From positions 76,698,531 through 76,762,530 of the forward strand of contig NC_084844.1 of assembly GCF_033115175.1 (NCBI RefSeq): a stretch of DNA of 64,000 bases. Reading direction: 5' to 3'. Source of the DNA: Lepus europaeus (lineage: Eukaryota > Chordata > Mammalia > Lagomorpha > Leporidae). Below the pieces are notes generated by a model. That model did no database searches. It had not been told where the DNA came from and saw nothing but the letters and a program-made list of their open reading frames with translations. The translations under genes were made by a program, and so were the position numbers. Shown here one piece after another: positions 20,636 through 31,645 of the stretch (positions are counted from its first letter, which is position 1; the number at the start of each line of letters is the position of its first letter).

Positions 20636-21975
20636 AAATGAGGGAGAAAAGTGCACTTCTGTTGCCTTCCTCATTACCTAAAGTAACATAATCAAAATCT
20701 GTTAGGCAAGTGAAGGCAAATGAATAAGGGAAATTCTGAGATGTATGTTGACCACGAAGAGAACAGTTTCCATGTATGTCTTCTGGAAGCCCATGTGAGT
20801 TGGAACCAAAGAAAAGAGGACAAAAAAGGGGGAGGCCCATATTCCCCATTTGTCTTCTTCCTTCATTGGTGCAGTGGAGAGTTGAGTAATGTAACATTGG
20901 TGTTTGTCTCCATACAGTTCACTTCTATTTAGTTGTTTCTTAATCCTCAAAAAGGGATTTAGGTCAATGTTCTATTCTCATCAAAGACCCTGATGTTTAA
21001 TAAAAGATTCTGTTAGTAATTTTTACCCTGGGTAAAATTTTTTACCCTGGGTGGGTCTAAGGATGTGCTGTGACTTAGGTTTAGAAAAGAGCATCTTCCT
21101 TGCCACCCTCATCTCAACTCTGGGGCTGTCAGTTCTCCCTGCACAGACACAGTAATGCACACTTCTTCTCTACTACAAAGATCTTCCCCTTATGTTGGTC
21201 ATAATTCTAGTTATCAACATCAAATCAGCTCACACCTGGACTGTAAGTATTCAATGACAGTATTTATCAAAATAAATGTATTCAAATATTCAAAGACCAC
21301 TTCAAAGCTTAACTGCCTTCAAGAGTTTTTGGCACTTGTAATAGACACTGTGGTTTTCTACACACAAGCACTCACTATTTTATATACCATTTAACAATTC
21401 AAACATCATTTCAGGTTCAGCAATACACAAGAATAGCATGCATGAAATGGAGTCACAAGAACTTTAGTACTCTTCTACATAGTCAACATGTTACATTAGT
21501 TGGGACTCAAAACCACTATGTGGTAACATGAACTGATTTAGTGAAAGATATACAGCTAGGTAGTTAAGGCCACAGAATCCCAGACCTATTGATTTTAAAT
21601 GAGTTTAGATCAACAGCATTCCATTGCATTATCTTCTATCTCACAGTCCTGCTTTTCCAGCAAGACCCACCCCCTCAGACCACATATTTCCTGCCTGTGT
21701 CTGTACAGTGGTGGAAGCTGTTCTGATACAAGCATCTCCTGGACAGTCACCAGCTTCCTGACTCACTACCTAGCTTGGAATCAATAGTTCTGAGAGAACT
21801 CAATTGAATGGCAGTTTCTTTGGCAGTCACAGACTTCTGCCTTAGGAAACAGAACATGTCCTCTACTCTGGGGCTCCCTTTTTCTCATCAACCATGGTGT
21901 CTGTGGTGATCTGTGGTTTTTCACTCCAGCCCTAGTAGAACTCTGATTCCAAAAAACAGGGATAAGTGTTCTACC
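20636..21975. other. Unique sequence, small duplication
   Basis: About 1.3 kb without a recognised gene. It contains a short direct duplication of 'tttttaccctgggt' near 21018-21050. Open frames up to 92 codons on both strands show no domain. Confidence 0.4.
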
Positions 21976-22258
21976 TGGGGCTGGTGCTGTGGCATAGCAA
22001 GTTACACTGATGCCTGCAGCACTAGCATCCCATATGGATGCCAGTTTGAGTCCCAGCTACTCCAGTTCTTACCCACTCCCTGCTGGGAAAAGCAGCATAA
22101 GATGGCCCAAGTGCTTGGTCCTCTGCCCCTACATGGGAGACCTGGAGGAAGCTCCTGGCTTCAGCCTGACCCAGCCCTGACCACTGTGGCCATTTAGGGA
22201 GTGAACTAGCAGATGGAAGACCTCTCTCTGCAACTCTACTTTTCAAATAAGTAAAACA
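21976..22258 (+). mobile_element. C-SINE, near full length
   Basis: Sense. Head 'ggggctggtgctgtggcata' from 21977, core 'catcccatatggatgccag' at 22027-22045. The region after the B box is shortened; tail 'caaataagtaaaac'. Confidence 0.92.
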
Positions 22259-23849
22259 TCATGTTGTACACCCTTTTCCAGGCAGTTGTACAGCTGGGAG
22301 TTGTAGCTTCTTGTATATTTTGGATAATAAGAGTTTTGGTTTGAAAGCAAGCTCATCTGAAACAAAGATCACTCATTATCCTTCGTTAGAGAAGGGAGCT
22401 CTGCTCTTTGAAAGTGAAAATCAGAAGCTGTAACGTGTGATGAGCTCCACCTGCCAGGTCTGGGGATACTTAGTTGAAAGCCAGGACACCAGGAAAGGAA
22501 GCTTTTCAGATTCCCTGGCCCTTGCTTTAGTCTTATATCTTTACTTCCTTTGTTGCTTCTTGGTGCCAAGGGTGTACATTTTATACTGAAATGAGGAATT
22601 TGGTCTTACCTCTTTTGGGGTTTTTTTCTATGAAGACTGTATATATTTACCTTGGTTTTAAGGATAGCTTCTGGGGTGGGTGGATTTTTCAGAAGTTTTC
22701 ACAAGCCAGCCAAAAGCCTATATTTTCTTCACAGAATTCAGTTTTTAAAAAAGCCTTCAATACAGCCAGAATATCTGTAGGAAGGGAAAAGTAGAAAAAA
22801 AAAGCATGTGAAATATGAAGAACCGAATGATCAAATAATCCCTTGTGCTTTTCTAGTACTAGGATTAGCTATTTTCTAGTTTTTACTCAATCCTGTAGTC
22901 CTGAGGATTTAGCTCTTTAAAGACAAAGATGCCAGTAGGCAAAATACTTAAGTTGGTGCCATACTACTAAAACATAAATACTTCAGTTTGTTTTTAATGC
23001 CAAAATGTATTTGTAGGAGAGGCACAAATCGTCAGGGAACTAAGTCTCTTGCAAACACTGCCTGCAAAGAAAAGCATCCTCAGCCTCCACCAAGAGCAGT
23101 GCCATTGCAGAGCTGAAGGGTGATTTATCTCCCCCACCTGGGGTGAATATGCTGCGATAAAGGGAGATAAACAGACCTAGGTTAAGTCTCATTCCCCTTG
23201 GGGAGCTGCTCATGTGTGTTTGAGGACACAGCCTTTCTGCATTCTTGTGATACTTGCAATGGATTAAATTGAAGACTAATTCACATTTGCAGGCCAGCAG
23301 CTCCTGGAATGCTTCTGACCACAGCAGTGCTTCCTTTGGGGAAAGTCTGCAAGAGCAGTTCTGTAGTGAGTTGTGCTCAGAGCAGTTCCCCTCCCAGCTC
23401 AGCAGTGAGCTGTTCAGATTGCAAACACAGGAATCTCAACTTACTTGATGAAAGTTTGCTACGTGCTTTTCTTGCCAACTGTGGCCTTCCCAGAAGTGGT
23501 GGAGTTTTGAGGTAGCTCAATCGTGTCTTCCAATCTTTTACTCGTAAAAAAAAGTACATTTCCCTAAATGACCATCCTTGAGTACACTACTGACCTGAAT
23601 GCATTTTTACCAAATAAAGTCGTCCAATAGCTACAAACAAACCAAAAGCCAATAGCAGGCTTACCAACCTAATATTAAACTCAGCACCGAATTACTGAGC
23701 AGTTTCATGTGTTCCTCATAAAGTAAGTGCTGCTGTGAGGACTAAAGATAGGACTGCCCAAATTTTAATTTTCAATATACTGCACAGCTAATAAAGCAGA
23801 TGCTGTCTCTGGCCCACAAAAGGGGACAGTTTCCCTGCAAGGTTAACCG
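22259..23849. other. Unique sequence, nothing assignable
   Basis: About 1.6 kb of SINE-free sequence, the longest such stretch before the second CpG island. It could contain regulatory or exonic sequence, but no domain-bearing frame or clear repeat was recognised. The frames at 23254-23559 (64-68 codons) overlap on both strands. Confidence 0.4.
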
Positions 23850-24252
23850 CAATCGGGAGACATTTCACACCTGATGGAACCCGCAGCGGGACTACCTTGA
23901 GCCAGCTCCTCTGCTTCCCTTTCCACCTTCGGTCCTGGACGGGCCAGAGACCACGCACAGGAGGTGCCACCGGCTCACCCGTGCCCCCCTGTAACCCGCA
24001 ACGCTCCTGGGAGGAAGATGCCGCAGAACAGTGATTTGTTCCATGGTTGTCACTGCGTGAGATCAGCCCATCATGAGAAAATGACCATGGACTCGGAGGA
24101 GACATCCAACCGCAGAGCACTGCCCCAGCGGCAGCGCAGGAGGGTGGATGACGGAAGGCACAGCGCGGCCAGGATCTCTAGGGACCCCGCAGGACTCTGC
24201 TGCCCTGGATGCCTACAGCAGGCTGGCGGGAGAGGCTGAGGGTCGCACTCAC

Positions 24253-24375
24253 CGGGTCTGCCTCCCTTCCTGGCTCTCCTAGCTCTCGACGCTGCCACCT
24301 GTGTTCTTGTCCCAACGTCCGAAATTGAGCTCAATGGCCAAGAACGTAACACCACCCACGTCACCTGCACACACC
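24253..24375 (-). other. Candidate first exon, minus strand
   Basis: The predicted start is about 30 bp downstream of the minus-strand TATA box at 24403-24408. It ends in the consensus donor GACCCG|GTGAGTG (GT at plus 24251-24252). Within it no frame gives a recognised protein, so it is probably 5' UTR. The TSS is inferred only from TATA spacing. Confidence 0.4.
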
Positions 24376-24402
24376 GCAACTACCAGCTGCCCGCCAATGA
24401 CC

Positions 24403-24469
24403 TTTATAGCCGGCCAGGCGTGGGGCAAGTCTGGCAGCGCCGGTCCTGTCCCAGGACAGGGAGGATTGG
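24403..24469 (-). promoter_or_regulatory. CCAAT plus TATA promoter
   Basis: On the minus strand: CCAAT at 24465-24469 (plus ATTGG), then the TATAAA of 'ggctataaagg' at 24403-24408, about 57 bp apart, with a GC-rich spacer. This is classical core promoter geometry. A plus-strand CCAAT also lies at 24394-24398. Activity is inferred. Confidence 0.55.
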
Positions 24470-25100
24470 TCCGAGGTCCCTGGCCGGGCGGAGCCTGAGC
24501 CGCCCTGCAGCAGATTCTGGAAGCAAGGGAGCTGCTGATGGCTGAGGCCGGGCTCAGAGCGCACTCAGGGAGACGCCACGCCCGGCAGGGGCGCTGGGGC
24601 CCTGGACTTTCCCAGGCTGCAGTCCTGGGGCGGAGGCTGGCTTAGCCCTTCTTCCCCAGCCCTTCCCGCAAGTGGAGTGGGATTCCCACGGGGGCAGCTT
24701 TCTTCAAGGGAGAGCAGATAAACCCCGAACTCTGTGACTCCGGGTGCCGGCCTGCAGCCTTCTGGGAGGGCCTAGGAGACAGTGACTTTGTCAGGAGGTG
24801 ACACCCGAGCTGGGCCTGCTTTTTGGGACAGCTCTGGATGCATGTCCGCGTGTGCCTGGACCTGCGGGGCCGCCTCTCGCCTCCTGGAGGATCTGGGAGC
24901 CGGTCGTCCTGGTGGCGGGGGCGGGAGGGCGATGCGCTGAGCTCGCCCTGGGTGCACCAGGCTCTTTGGAGCCTTTCAGAGTCGAGGTCACCTCCTGAGT
25001 CACTCCTGGTCCGCTTGGGATTTGCCAGAACCCTGAATTAGGGGTGTGGTGGAGGTGGTAGTGGTTGGCTTCAATGCACTTTATTTGCGAATTCTTCAAA

Positions 25101-25359
25101 CACAGTTTCTCCCTACTCCTGCAGGCTTTCAGGTGATTGACGAGGACAGAGTCCCTGAGCTGCAAAGAGACTGAATTTTGGAAACTCCGTCCAGAACTCC
25201 ACAGTGAGTATTTAAGTGCTCTTCCCTCAGGCCTGCAGGCGGACAGCAAGAGCAACAGTAAGATATTAATTACTGTAGATACTCTCCTTTCTTTACAGTA
25301 GACCCGCCAAAAGAGAATGGGAGATGTGTGCTTGAACAGTGGAACCAGTCAGCATGCTA
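25101..25359. other. Downstream flank of CpG island
   Basis: Transition from the CpG island to AT-rich sequence. No gene recognised. Confidence 0.4.
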
Positions 25360-25565
25360 GGGTGAGCTGCCCAAGCGCTTGTACCCCTGCACCCACATGG
25401 GAGACCCAGAGGAAGCTCCTGATTTCCTGGCTTCAGATCGGCCCAATCTCTGGCCATTGCAGCCATTTAGGGAATGAACCAGCAGATGGAAGACCCCTTT
25501 TCTCTCTCTGCCTCTCTCTCTGTAACTCTACCTCTCAAATAAATAAATAAAATCTTTTAAAACAT
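25360..25565 (+). mobile_element. C-SINE, 5' truncated
   Basis: Begins around 'gtgagctgcccaagcgcttg' in the middle of the element. 'gggagacccagaggaagctc' near 25399, 'gggaatgaaccagcagatgg' near 25470, tail 'caaataaataaataaaatc'. Confidence 0.88.
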
Positions 25566-26168
25566 GTAATTGAATGTTAACTAATGTGAGGATAGGGCAA
25601 TACAGAGATCCCCAAATTTTAGTTTAATACTTTTGACAAATACTCCCCAGTTGCTTAAAGGAAGAGCAACTCCTTGTGTGCCTGCTGCAACCTTGCCACT
25701 ATTTGAAGGGGAAGAGCTCATTGCCTGCCCTGAGGGGCAGTGCTGCATCCCCCTCAGGTGTGTTCACATGACTGTCAGACTGTCACTTCCCTAATGAGAG
25801 GATTAGAGCTGGCAGAGGGCCCAAGACAATTCTTTATATTTATTTCCTACAGTCAGATTCTTTATACCTATTTAAGTGCTATAGTAGTTACTGTGCATAA
25901 CCAGAGCAGCCATTCTCCCAGCCTCTTATTTGTGACAAGTTCAATAGTTTGTAGTGATTCCCCCCACCATGGAAATCAGTTTGTATTTATTTCTGTGAAG
26001 GATATCAAAGCCAGGGTGCACTGTCCTCAAGGGACTTATGGATCTACAAATCTTCAAAATGGGTTTATAAATAATAAAATAGCAAAAAATTTGAGGACAG
26101 TTTTTACAGCATCAATCTTCAATTGTTAAACAAAGATATTTTTGTGTAAACAGAACAAAATTATATGG
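25566..26168. other. No feature seen
   Basis: About 600 bp of unique sequence. A 129-codon plus-strand frame (25740-26129) lacks any recognisable domain and is probably chance. Confidence 0.4.
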
Positions 26169-26185
26169 ACATTCACAGTTACATT

Positions 26186-26501
26186 TTTTTTTTGACAGGC
26201 AGAGTTAGGGAGAGAGGGAGAGACAGAGAAAGGTCTTCCCTCCATTGGTTCACCCCCAAATGGCTGCTATGGCTGGCACCTGTGCCGATCCGAAGCCAGG
26301 AGCCAGGTACTTCCTCCTGGTCTCCCATGCAGGTGCAGGGCCCAAGCACCTGGGCCATCATCCACTGCCTTCCTGGACCACAGCAGAGAGCTGAACTGGA
26401 AAAGGAGCAACCGGGATGGAATCGGTGCCCCAACTGGTACTAGAACCCAGTGTGCCAGCACCGCAGGCAGAGGATTAGCCTAGTGAGCCACAGCACTGGC
26501 C
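26186..26501 (-). mobile_element. Young C-SINE (CSINE2-like), perfect target duplication
   Basis: Antisense. The tail is 'ttttttttgacaggcagagt', which marks the younger subfamily with 'ctgtc' before the poly(A). Core variant 'ccagtgtgccagcaccgc', head 'gccacagcactggcc'. Perfect 17-bp duplication ACATTCACAGTTACATT at 26169-26185 and 26502-26518. Confidence 0.96.
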
Positions 26502-26518
26502 ACATTCACAGTTACATT

Positions 26519-26712
26519 AACAACAAAGATGTACGGGATTTGCTCACCCTGTCACCATCCGCCTACTTGTTGGCCCCCGAGGACTGCTGAGGCTCTCTTC
26601 TGTACTGGGAGATAGCATTCCAGAGTCTGCCGCTATGAAAGCAACAAGAGAGGTGTCAGGAACCTTTTGGCAAAAGTGACTTCAAAAAGTTTGTGGAAAA
26701 ATAAAAAAATGT
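26519..26712. other. Short unique stretch with terminal motif
   Basis: Contains 'cttcaaaaagtttgtggaaa' at 26680-26699, the inverted counterpart of motifs at 17185, 17262 and 27285. Confidence 0.4.
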
Positions 26713-26878
26713 AGGGGCATCTGTTCATAGTGGGTCAGGCTTGTGCACCTGGGAGGCAGCAGATGATGGCTTAAAGGCTTGGAGTTCCTGGCTGGGCCAG
26801 CCCCAGCTGTTATGGACATCTGGAAAATAAAGCAGTGGATGGAGGATCTCAGTTGCTGTCTTTCAAGTTTTTTTTTTA
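26713..26878 (+). mobile_element. C-SINE, old, internally deleted
   Basis: Sense. Short head-like start 'ggggcatctgttcatagtgg', then directly 'acctgggaggcagcagatg' and 'atggacatctggaaaataaa'. About half the element is missing and the tail is a T-run-flanked remnant. Confidence 0.65.
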
Positions 26879-26972
26879 AGGTGTTAAGTTCAAAAATAAC
26901 TAAATAAATTGTGAGAGCTACACATAATTCATACTATGTATATTCCATATGTATGGCTTTCAGTTTCTTTTT

Positions 26973-27261
26973 ACCTTTTTTTTTAAGATGGCAGAGAGAG
27001 GTAGGGAGATAGATCTTCTATCTGATGGCTCACTCGCCAGGTGCATGCAATAGCTGGGGCAGGGCTGGTACAGGTAGAAGTCATGAGCCAAGAATGCCCT
27101 CTGAGTCTCCCACATGGGTGGCAGGGGCCCAAGCACATAAGTCAACATCTGCTGCATTAGCAGGAAGCTGAAGCAGAGCAACCAGGACTGAACTGGAGCT
27201 CCCCTATGGGATGTCCACATTGCAAAAAGTGGCTAAACCTGCTGCTTGACAATGCTGGCCC
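26973..27261 (-). mobile_element. C-SINE, moderately diverged
   Basis: Antisense. 'ttttttttttaagatggcag' tail, 'gtctcccacatgggtggcag' middle near 27104, core 'cctatgggatgtccacattg' near 27205, head 'gacaatgctggccc' at 27261. Confidence 0.88.
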
Positions 27262-27301
27262 TTACACCTATCTTTTAATTCCATGTTCCACAAACTCTTT
27301 G

Positions 27302-27643
27302 TATAATAGAAATGTTCTCTGCATTTTGGAGGTGGCTCTTGGGTGCCAGTGGTGGAGGAAGTGGTCTAGAGGAAGGTAGCACAGTGCTGCAGGAGAACAA
27401 GGGTGCAGGTACTGCCTGCTGGCATCTCATGCTTTGCCTCCCTTAGAGCAAGGTGTGGATGGCAGGAGGCTGAACCATTTACCTTCCTGCTTCAGACTTT
27501 GCCCATCTGTCCTGCAATTCCAGCCACATCTTGGCAAACCTGGCAAAATGCCTGACTGGTGGGGAGGTGGAGGAGCTCATCTTCTGACCAAGCTCCAGCA
27601 AAGGGAATTAATTTAGAAAGTTATCAGTGTGCTTTCTACTGCT
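27302..27643. other. No feature seen
   Basis: About 340 bp of unique sequence between a repeat boundary and a protein-like minus-strand stretch. Confidence 0.4.
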
Positions 27644-27955
27644 TTAAGGCATATTCACATGGAAAAAGTAACATTCTATTGTACAAACCATTCTGAGGCT
27701 CTTAGCAGAGTAAAGATATCTTAGATCCTCATCAGTGAAATCTTTAGGAATGTCAGAAAGCCTGTAACCTTCTTCAGTGACCTGAAACAGACGAGATCTG
27801 TAAGGGCAGAACTGCTCAGCAGCCACACTGCAGGGATAGGTATCTTTCCGATGATATCTTCATCTGCTCCTTGTGGTTGAAGCCATTGTATGAGCTCTTG
27901 ATCTGTTTTCTGCCCTGGGAGGGCCTAGGGTGCTCTATATCATCTGTAAAGATTC
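27644..27955 (-). pseudogene. Possible retropseudogene or exon fragment
   Basis: On the minus strand 27644-27826 is open for 60 codons and reads like real protein (SDIPKDFTDEDLRYLYSAK, acidic-helical). Upstream, a different frame at about 27840-27900 also reads protein-like (ELIQWLQPQGADEDIIGK), so the two parts are joined only across a frameshift. That pattern suggests a decayed coding copy. The character is vaguely like a SAM or death-type helical domain, but I do not recognise the parent gene. No ATG starts the frame; the first codon is GTG. A true exon with a coincidental second frame remains possible. Confidence 0.3.
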
Positions 27956-29028
27956 AAAATTTGTTGTATATTAATGTCTAATCATAAAATTTCCAAAGTG
28001 ACAAGCTGGATGTAATAAACTATGCCAGACTGCAAAAAAAATACAAACATGGTATATTGTCTATAAAGTACAGAGGTAAATCTGTATTATAGAGATACAC
28101 ATCTCTACACATATCTCTATTTCTTTCACCTCTGAAAGTCTACATTAAGCTCTCGATGGAATGATTAATTAGGAATAGATTTCATATACTTAATTTTGTA
28201 ATCAGTGAACTAGAAATAATTATTGTAGTATTGAGGATTGTACTGACTAAAACAGTATGTTTATTCCATGTTAAATACCATCATCGTATCTTTGGATTCC
28301 TTTTGTCCTACTACTTAGATATTCACAGGAGAGGGGAGGTGGGAGGAAAACCCAAGATCCATCAGGGTGGAGGGGGAATATCAGAGGCTGTGGTTCTATT
28401 GTACTGCAGCATTTGTTCTGGAAGAACACATTAATGGACCCAGATTTTTCTAAGGTAACTGAGTGCCTATTTTCTCCTGTACACTTGTCTGTAGTATTAC
28501 ATTTTCATTTATGTAAAAGTTTATTTTCTTCAAATAAAATATTAATTTGGATGAAAATGAAGATATTAAGGAATTTTCAGAATGGGTCTGTCGTAGCCCT
28601 CCTTGGCTTTGTTTTTAGGCACTTATATCAGAAAAGAAAAGATAGAAAAGTACATTTTGGGTTCTTTTCCTCTCTACCATGACACTCTTTGGTTAAGATT
28701 TGTCATTTTGTCATATTTGATTCTCTAGACTCCCTGAAAAATGCCTTACTTCATTAGATGGAGTCATTGTCTCACCATGGCATTGAAAAGTTTAAAATGT
28801 TCCAGCTTTGCATTTAGCTAGGTCATGGACACATGCCATGGCTCTTGCCAGCCAAGTGTATCAGGGACATCATCTCAATCGGACTTACTCGCATTAAAAA
28901 AAAGGAGCTGCAGATCCTTCCAGTGAAAGTGGAGAGGAGCTGGAGCTGCAGAACATTGCCAGGAGTGGGTGTGCCGTGGGATGTCATGTTGTGGCTGGTG
29001 TCTGGGGTACTGGTTCTGCAGAAGACAG
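27956..29028. other. Unique AT-rich sequence
   Basis: About 1.1 kb with no recognised gene or repeat. Frames of 67-89 codons (28231-28682, plus strand) show no domain. Confidence 0.4.
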
Positions 29029-29036
29029 GGTTTATG

Positions 29037-29393
29037 GGGGCCAGTGCTGTGGCATAGCGGGTAAGGCTGCCGCCTGCAGTGCCAGCATCCCATATGGGCA
29101 CCGGTTCAAGCCCTGGCTGCTCCACTTCCGATTCAGCTGTGCTATGGTCTGAGAAAGCAGTAGAAGATGGCCCAAGTCCTTGGACCCCTGAACCCATGTG
29201 GGAGACCTGAAAGAAGCTCCTGGCTCCTGGCTTTGGTTCAGCTCAGCTCCAGCCATTGTGGCCAATTGGGGAGTAAAGCAGCAGATGGAAGATCTTTCTC
29301 TCTCTCTCTCTCTCTGCCTCTCCTCTCTCCATGCCTCTCCTCTCTCTGTGCAACTCTGACTTTCAAATAAATAAATAAATCTTTTAAAAAAAA
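29037..29393 (+). mobile_element. C-SINE, full length with target duplication
   Basis: Sense. Head 'ggggccagtgctgtggcata' from 29036, core 'catcccatatgggcaccggt' at 29087-29106, expanded CT run (29291-29350), tail 'caaataaataaataaatct'. Short duplication GTTTATG at 29030-29036 and 29396-29402 (extends with mismatch). CpGs are retained, so it is fairly young. Confidence 0.95.
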
Positions 29394-29402
29394 GAGTTTA
29401 TG

Positions 29403-30381
29403 CTTACTGGTAGTGGTCATGGAAAATATATGGGATATTTTGCAGCAAGATTTGGGATTAATTTTCCAAACCCTGAACCTCCTAGAGATTAGAATACATT
29501 TCTAATTCATAACTTCCTCTTATGCTTAATTAGGTTTTTGTTTTGAATTGTTTTTGATGAAACAGCAAGGAATTCTGAGTTATAGACTTCCTATTTCAGA
29601 GACAGGAAAACATTAAATGCCTGCATTATAATTAAATAATGCCTATCACCCTTTCTTAAGCAACAAATGATCATAGATTCTCTCTTTGCTAATAATTAAT
29701 GAGCATGGAGATTCTTTCCACTGTAACCACTCTCCCACCTACACTCCCTCCCCTCTTCCTCCTTCCTCTCCTATTGACATGGAATGCCTTACATAGCTAG
29801 GGTGAACATTTAACCCGCTTGGCCCTAGATGTTTATACACTTCAACACTGTGTCATTATTAATATGCCCTTTTTATGACCAAGCTTATGTCAGAACAACA
29901 AATTATATATTCACCTAATACTGACAGTCATCAAATCAATTTTTATTTTCTTCTCTATTAGGCAGTTCTTGAGGGGCAGAAATATTTATTTTGTATATCA
30001 TTTATTCATTCAACTAAAAGATTGACTGTCAAGATGCTGAGTTTTAGTGTCAAAGCAAGTGTTTCTAGACCCCATGAAGTTTACAGTCTGGCAAGAAAGA
30101 GCAATCTACCCAAAGAATATTGTCTTTCATAGTGAATGGTGGTGTGAAGTCAGTGGATAAAGATTTAAGCATTCTTAATCCAGCACCAACTCTAATCCCA
30201 TGATCTCTAATTGAGAGAAGTAATCAGAGATATAGAACCCCATGTTACCCAGTTATCTCTTTGAATTTCTGCTTAAAAATAAAACATATCAAACAACACA
30301 CAAATACCTAGCACTGCATATTTACATACTATCTTGATATTAAAAATAAGAAAAAATTACCATGAAATAATAGAAACTTTG
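29403..30381. other. Unique AT-rich sequence
   Basis: About 980 bp without genes or recognisable repeats. Confidence 0.45.
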
Positions 30382-30396
30382 AATCTCCTTTGTTTT

Positions 30397-30744
30397 TTTT
30401 TTTATTTATTTATTTTTTAATTTTTGACAGGCAGAGTGGACAGTGAGAGAGAGAGAGACAGAGAGAAAGGTCTTCCTTTTTGCTGTTGGTTCACGCTCCA
30501 ATGGCCGCCGCGGCCGGCGCACTGCACCAATCAGATGGCAGGAGCCAGGTGCCTATCCTGGTCTCCCATGGGGTGCAGGGCCCAAGGACCTGGGCCATCC
30601 TCCACTGCACTCCCTGGCCACAGCAGAGAGCTGGCCTGGAAGAGGGGCAACCGGGACAGAATCCAGCGTCCCGACCGGGACTAGAACCTGGTGTGCCAGC
30701 GCCGCAATGCGGAGGATTAGCCTGTTGAGCCACGGCGCTGGCCA
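30397..30744 (-). mobile_element. Young CSINE2-type element, perfect target duplication
   Basis: Antisense, CpG-rich ('aatggccgccgcggccggcg' at 30499-30518), 'tgacaggcagagtggacagt' near the tail and head 'gagccacggcgctggcc' at 30744. Perfect 15-bp duplication AATCTCCTTTGTTTT at 30382-30396 and 30745-30759. The intact CpGs, duplication and long T/A tail point to recent insertion, a candidate polymorphic site. Confidence 0.97.
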
Positions 30745-30927
30745 AATCTCCTTTGTTTTCTAGACAAGTTATAATCCTCTGTGGTTCTTTACAGTGTAAA
30801 TTATTTTTGTAGGTACTCTTTGTATCTCTCACATTTTTTCCCTATGAGAAATCAGATTTTAAAAACTGAGACCCAAGACAAAAGACAGATTTTTAAAACT
30901 AGTATTATATGTTGATTAGCTCTTTAA

Positions 30928-31251
30928 AAAAGATTTATTTATTTATTTGAAAGTCGGAGTTACACAGAGTAGAAGGGGAGAGAGAGAGAGAGAGACATCT
31001 TCCATCTTTTGGTTCACTCACCAATTGGTCACAATGGCTGGGGCTGTACTGATCTGATGCCAGCAGCCAGGAGCTTCTTCTGTGTCTCCCACACAGGTGC
31101 AGCTGCCCAAGGATTTGGGCCATCTTCCACCACTTTCCCTGGCCATAGTAGAGAGCTGGATTGAAAGCAGAGTAGCCGGGACTCAACCTCCACCCATATG
31201 GAATATCAATGCTGGTGGCAGCTTTACCTGCTATGCCACAGCGCTGGCCCC
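30928..31251 (-). mobile_element. C-SINE with imperfect target duplication
   Basis: Antisense. Tail 'aagatttatttatttatttg' near 30930, core 'cccatatggaatatcaatgc' near 31193, head 'ccacagcgctggcccc'. Duplication ttgattagctctttaa (30912-30927) and ttgattggcctttaac (31252-31267). Confidence 0.93.
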
Positions 31252-31515
31252 TTGATTGGCCTTTAACTTAGACTTTTTAATGATATTAAAAAACACCATG
31301 TTTTTCCAAGCTCTTTCCATTCAGTTTCTCCTTTGTAAACTCCAGATAATACTGTCCCCAGAATTAATCGAAGGTATATAAATGATATAAGGCATTTAAC
31401 CCCTTAACCTGTCTTCTTGAATATTCAGCTATGTTAGCTCTGTGTCCATTCCTCTGTTTGTCTCCGTACTAGATGAATAAAAAGACAGTGTAAAATGATT
31501 TGAAAAGAACTATAA

Positions 31516-31632
31516 GGGGTCAGTGCTGTGGCACTGCTGCCAATTGGGGAGTGAACTAGCCGATGGAAAACCTCTCTCTCTCTCGCTGCCTCTCCTCTGT
31601 AACTCTGGCTTCCAAATAAATAAATAAATCTT
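31516..31632 (+). mobile_element. Internally deleted C-SINE
   Basis: A 117-bp sense copy: head 'ggggtcagtgctgtggcact' joined directly to 'gctgccaattggggagtgaa', the CT run and 'aataaataaataaatc'. About 200 bp of the middle are absent. It is still flanked by a target duplication, aaaagaactataa (31503-31515) and aaaagaactgtaa (31633-31645). Confidence 0.93.
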
Positions 31633-31645
31633 AAAAGAACTGTAA

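Larger units (their letters stand above)
23850..25100. promoter_or_regulatory. CpG island
   Basis: High GC with frequent CpG from 'gttaaccgcaatcggg' to about 25030, in contrast to AT-rich flanks and free of SINEs. It contains a minus-strand CCAAT/TATA arrangement (24403-24469) and donor-like sites on both strands. The overlapping open frames in several phases reflect composition. Confidence 0.75.
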
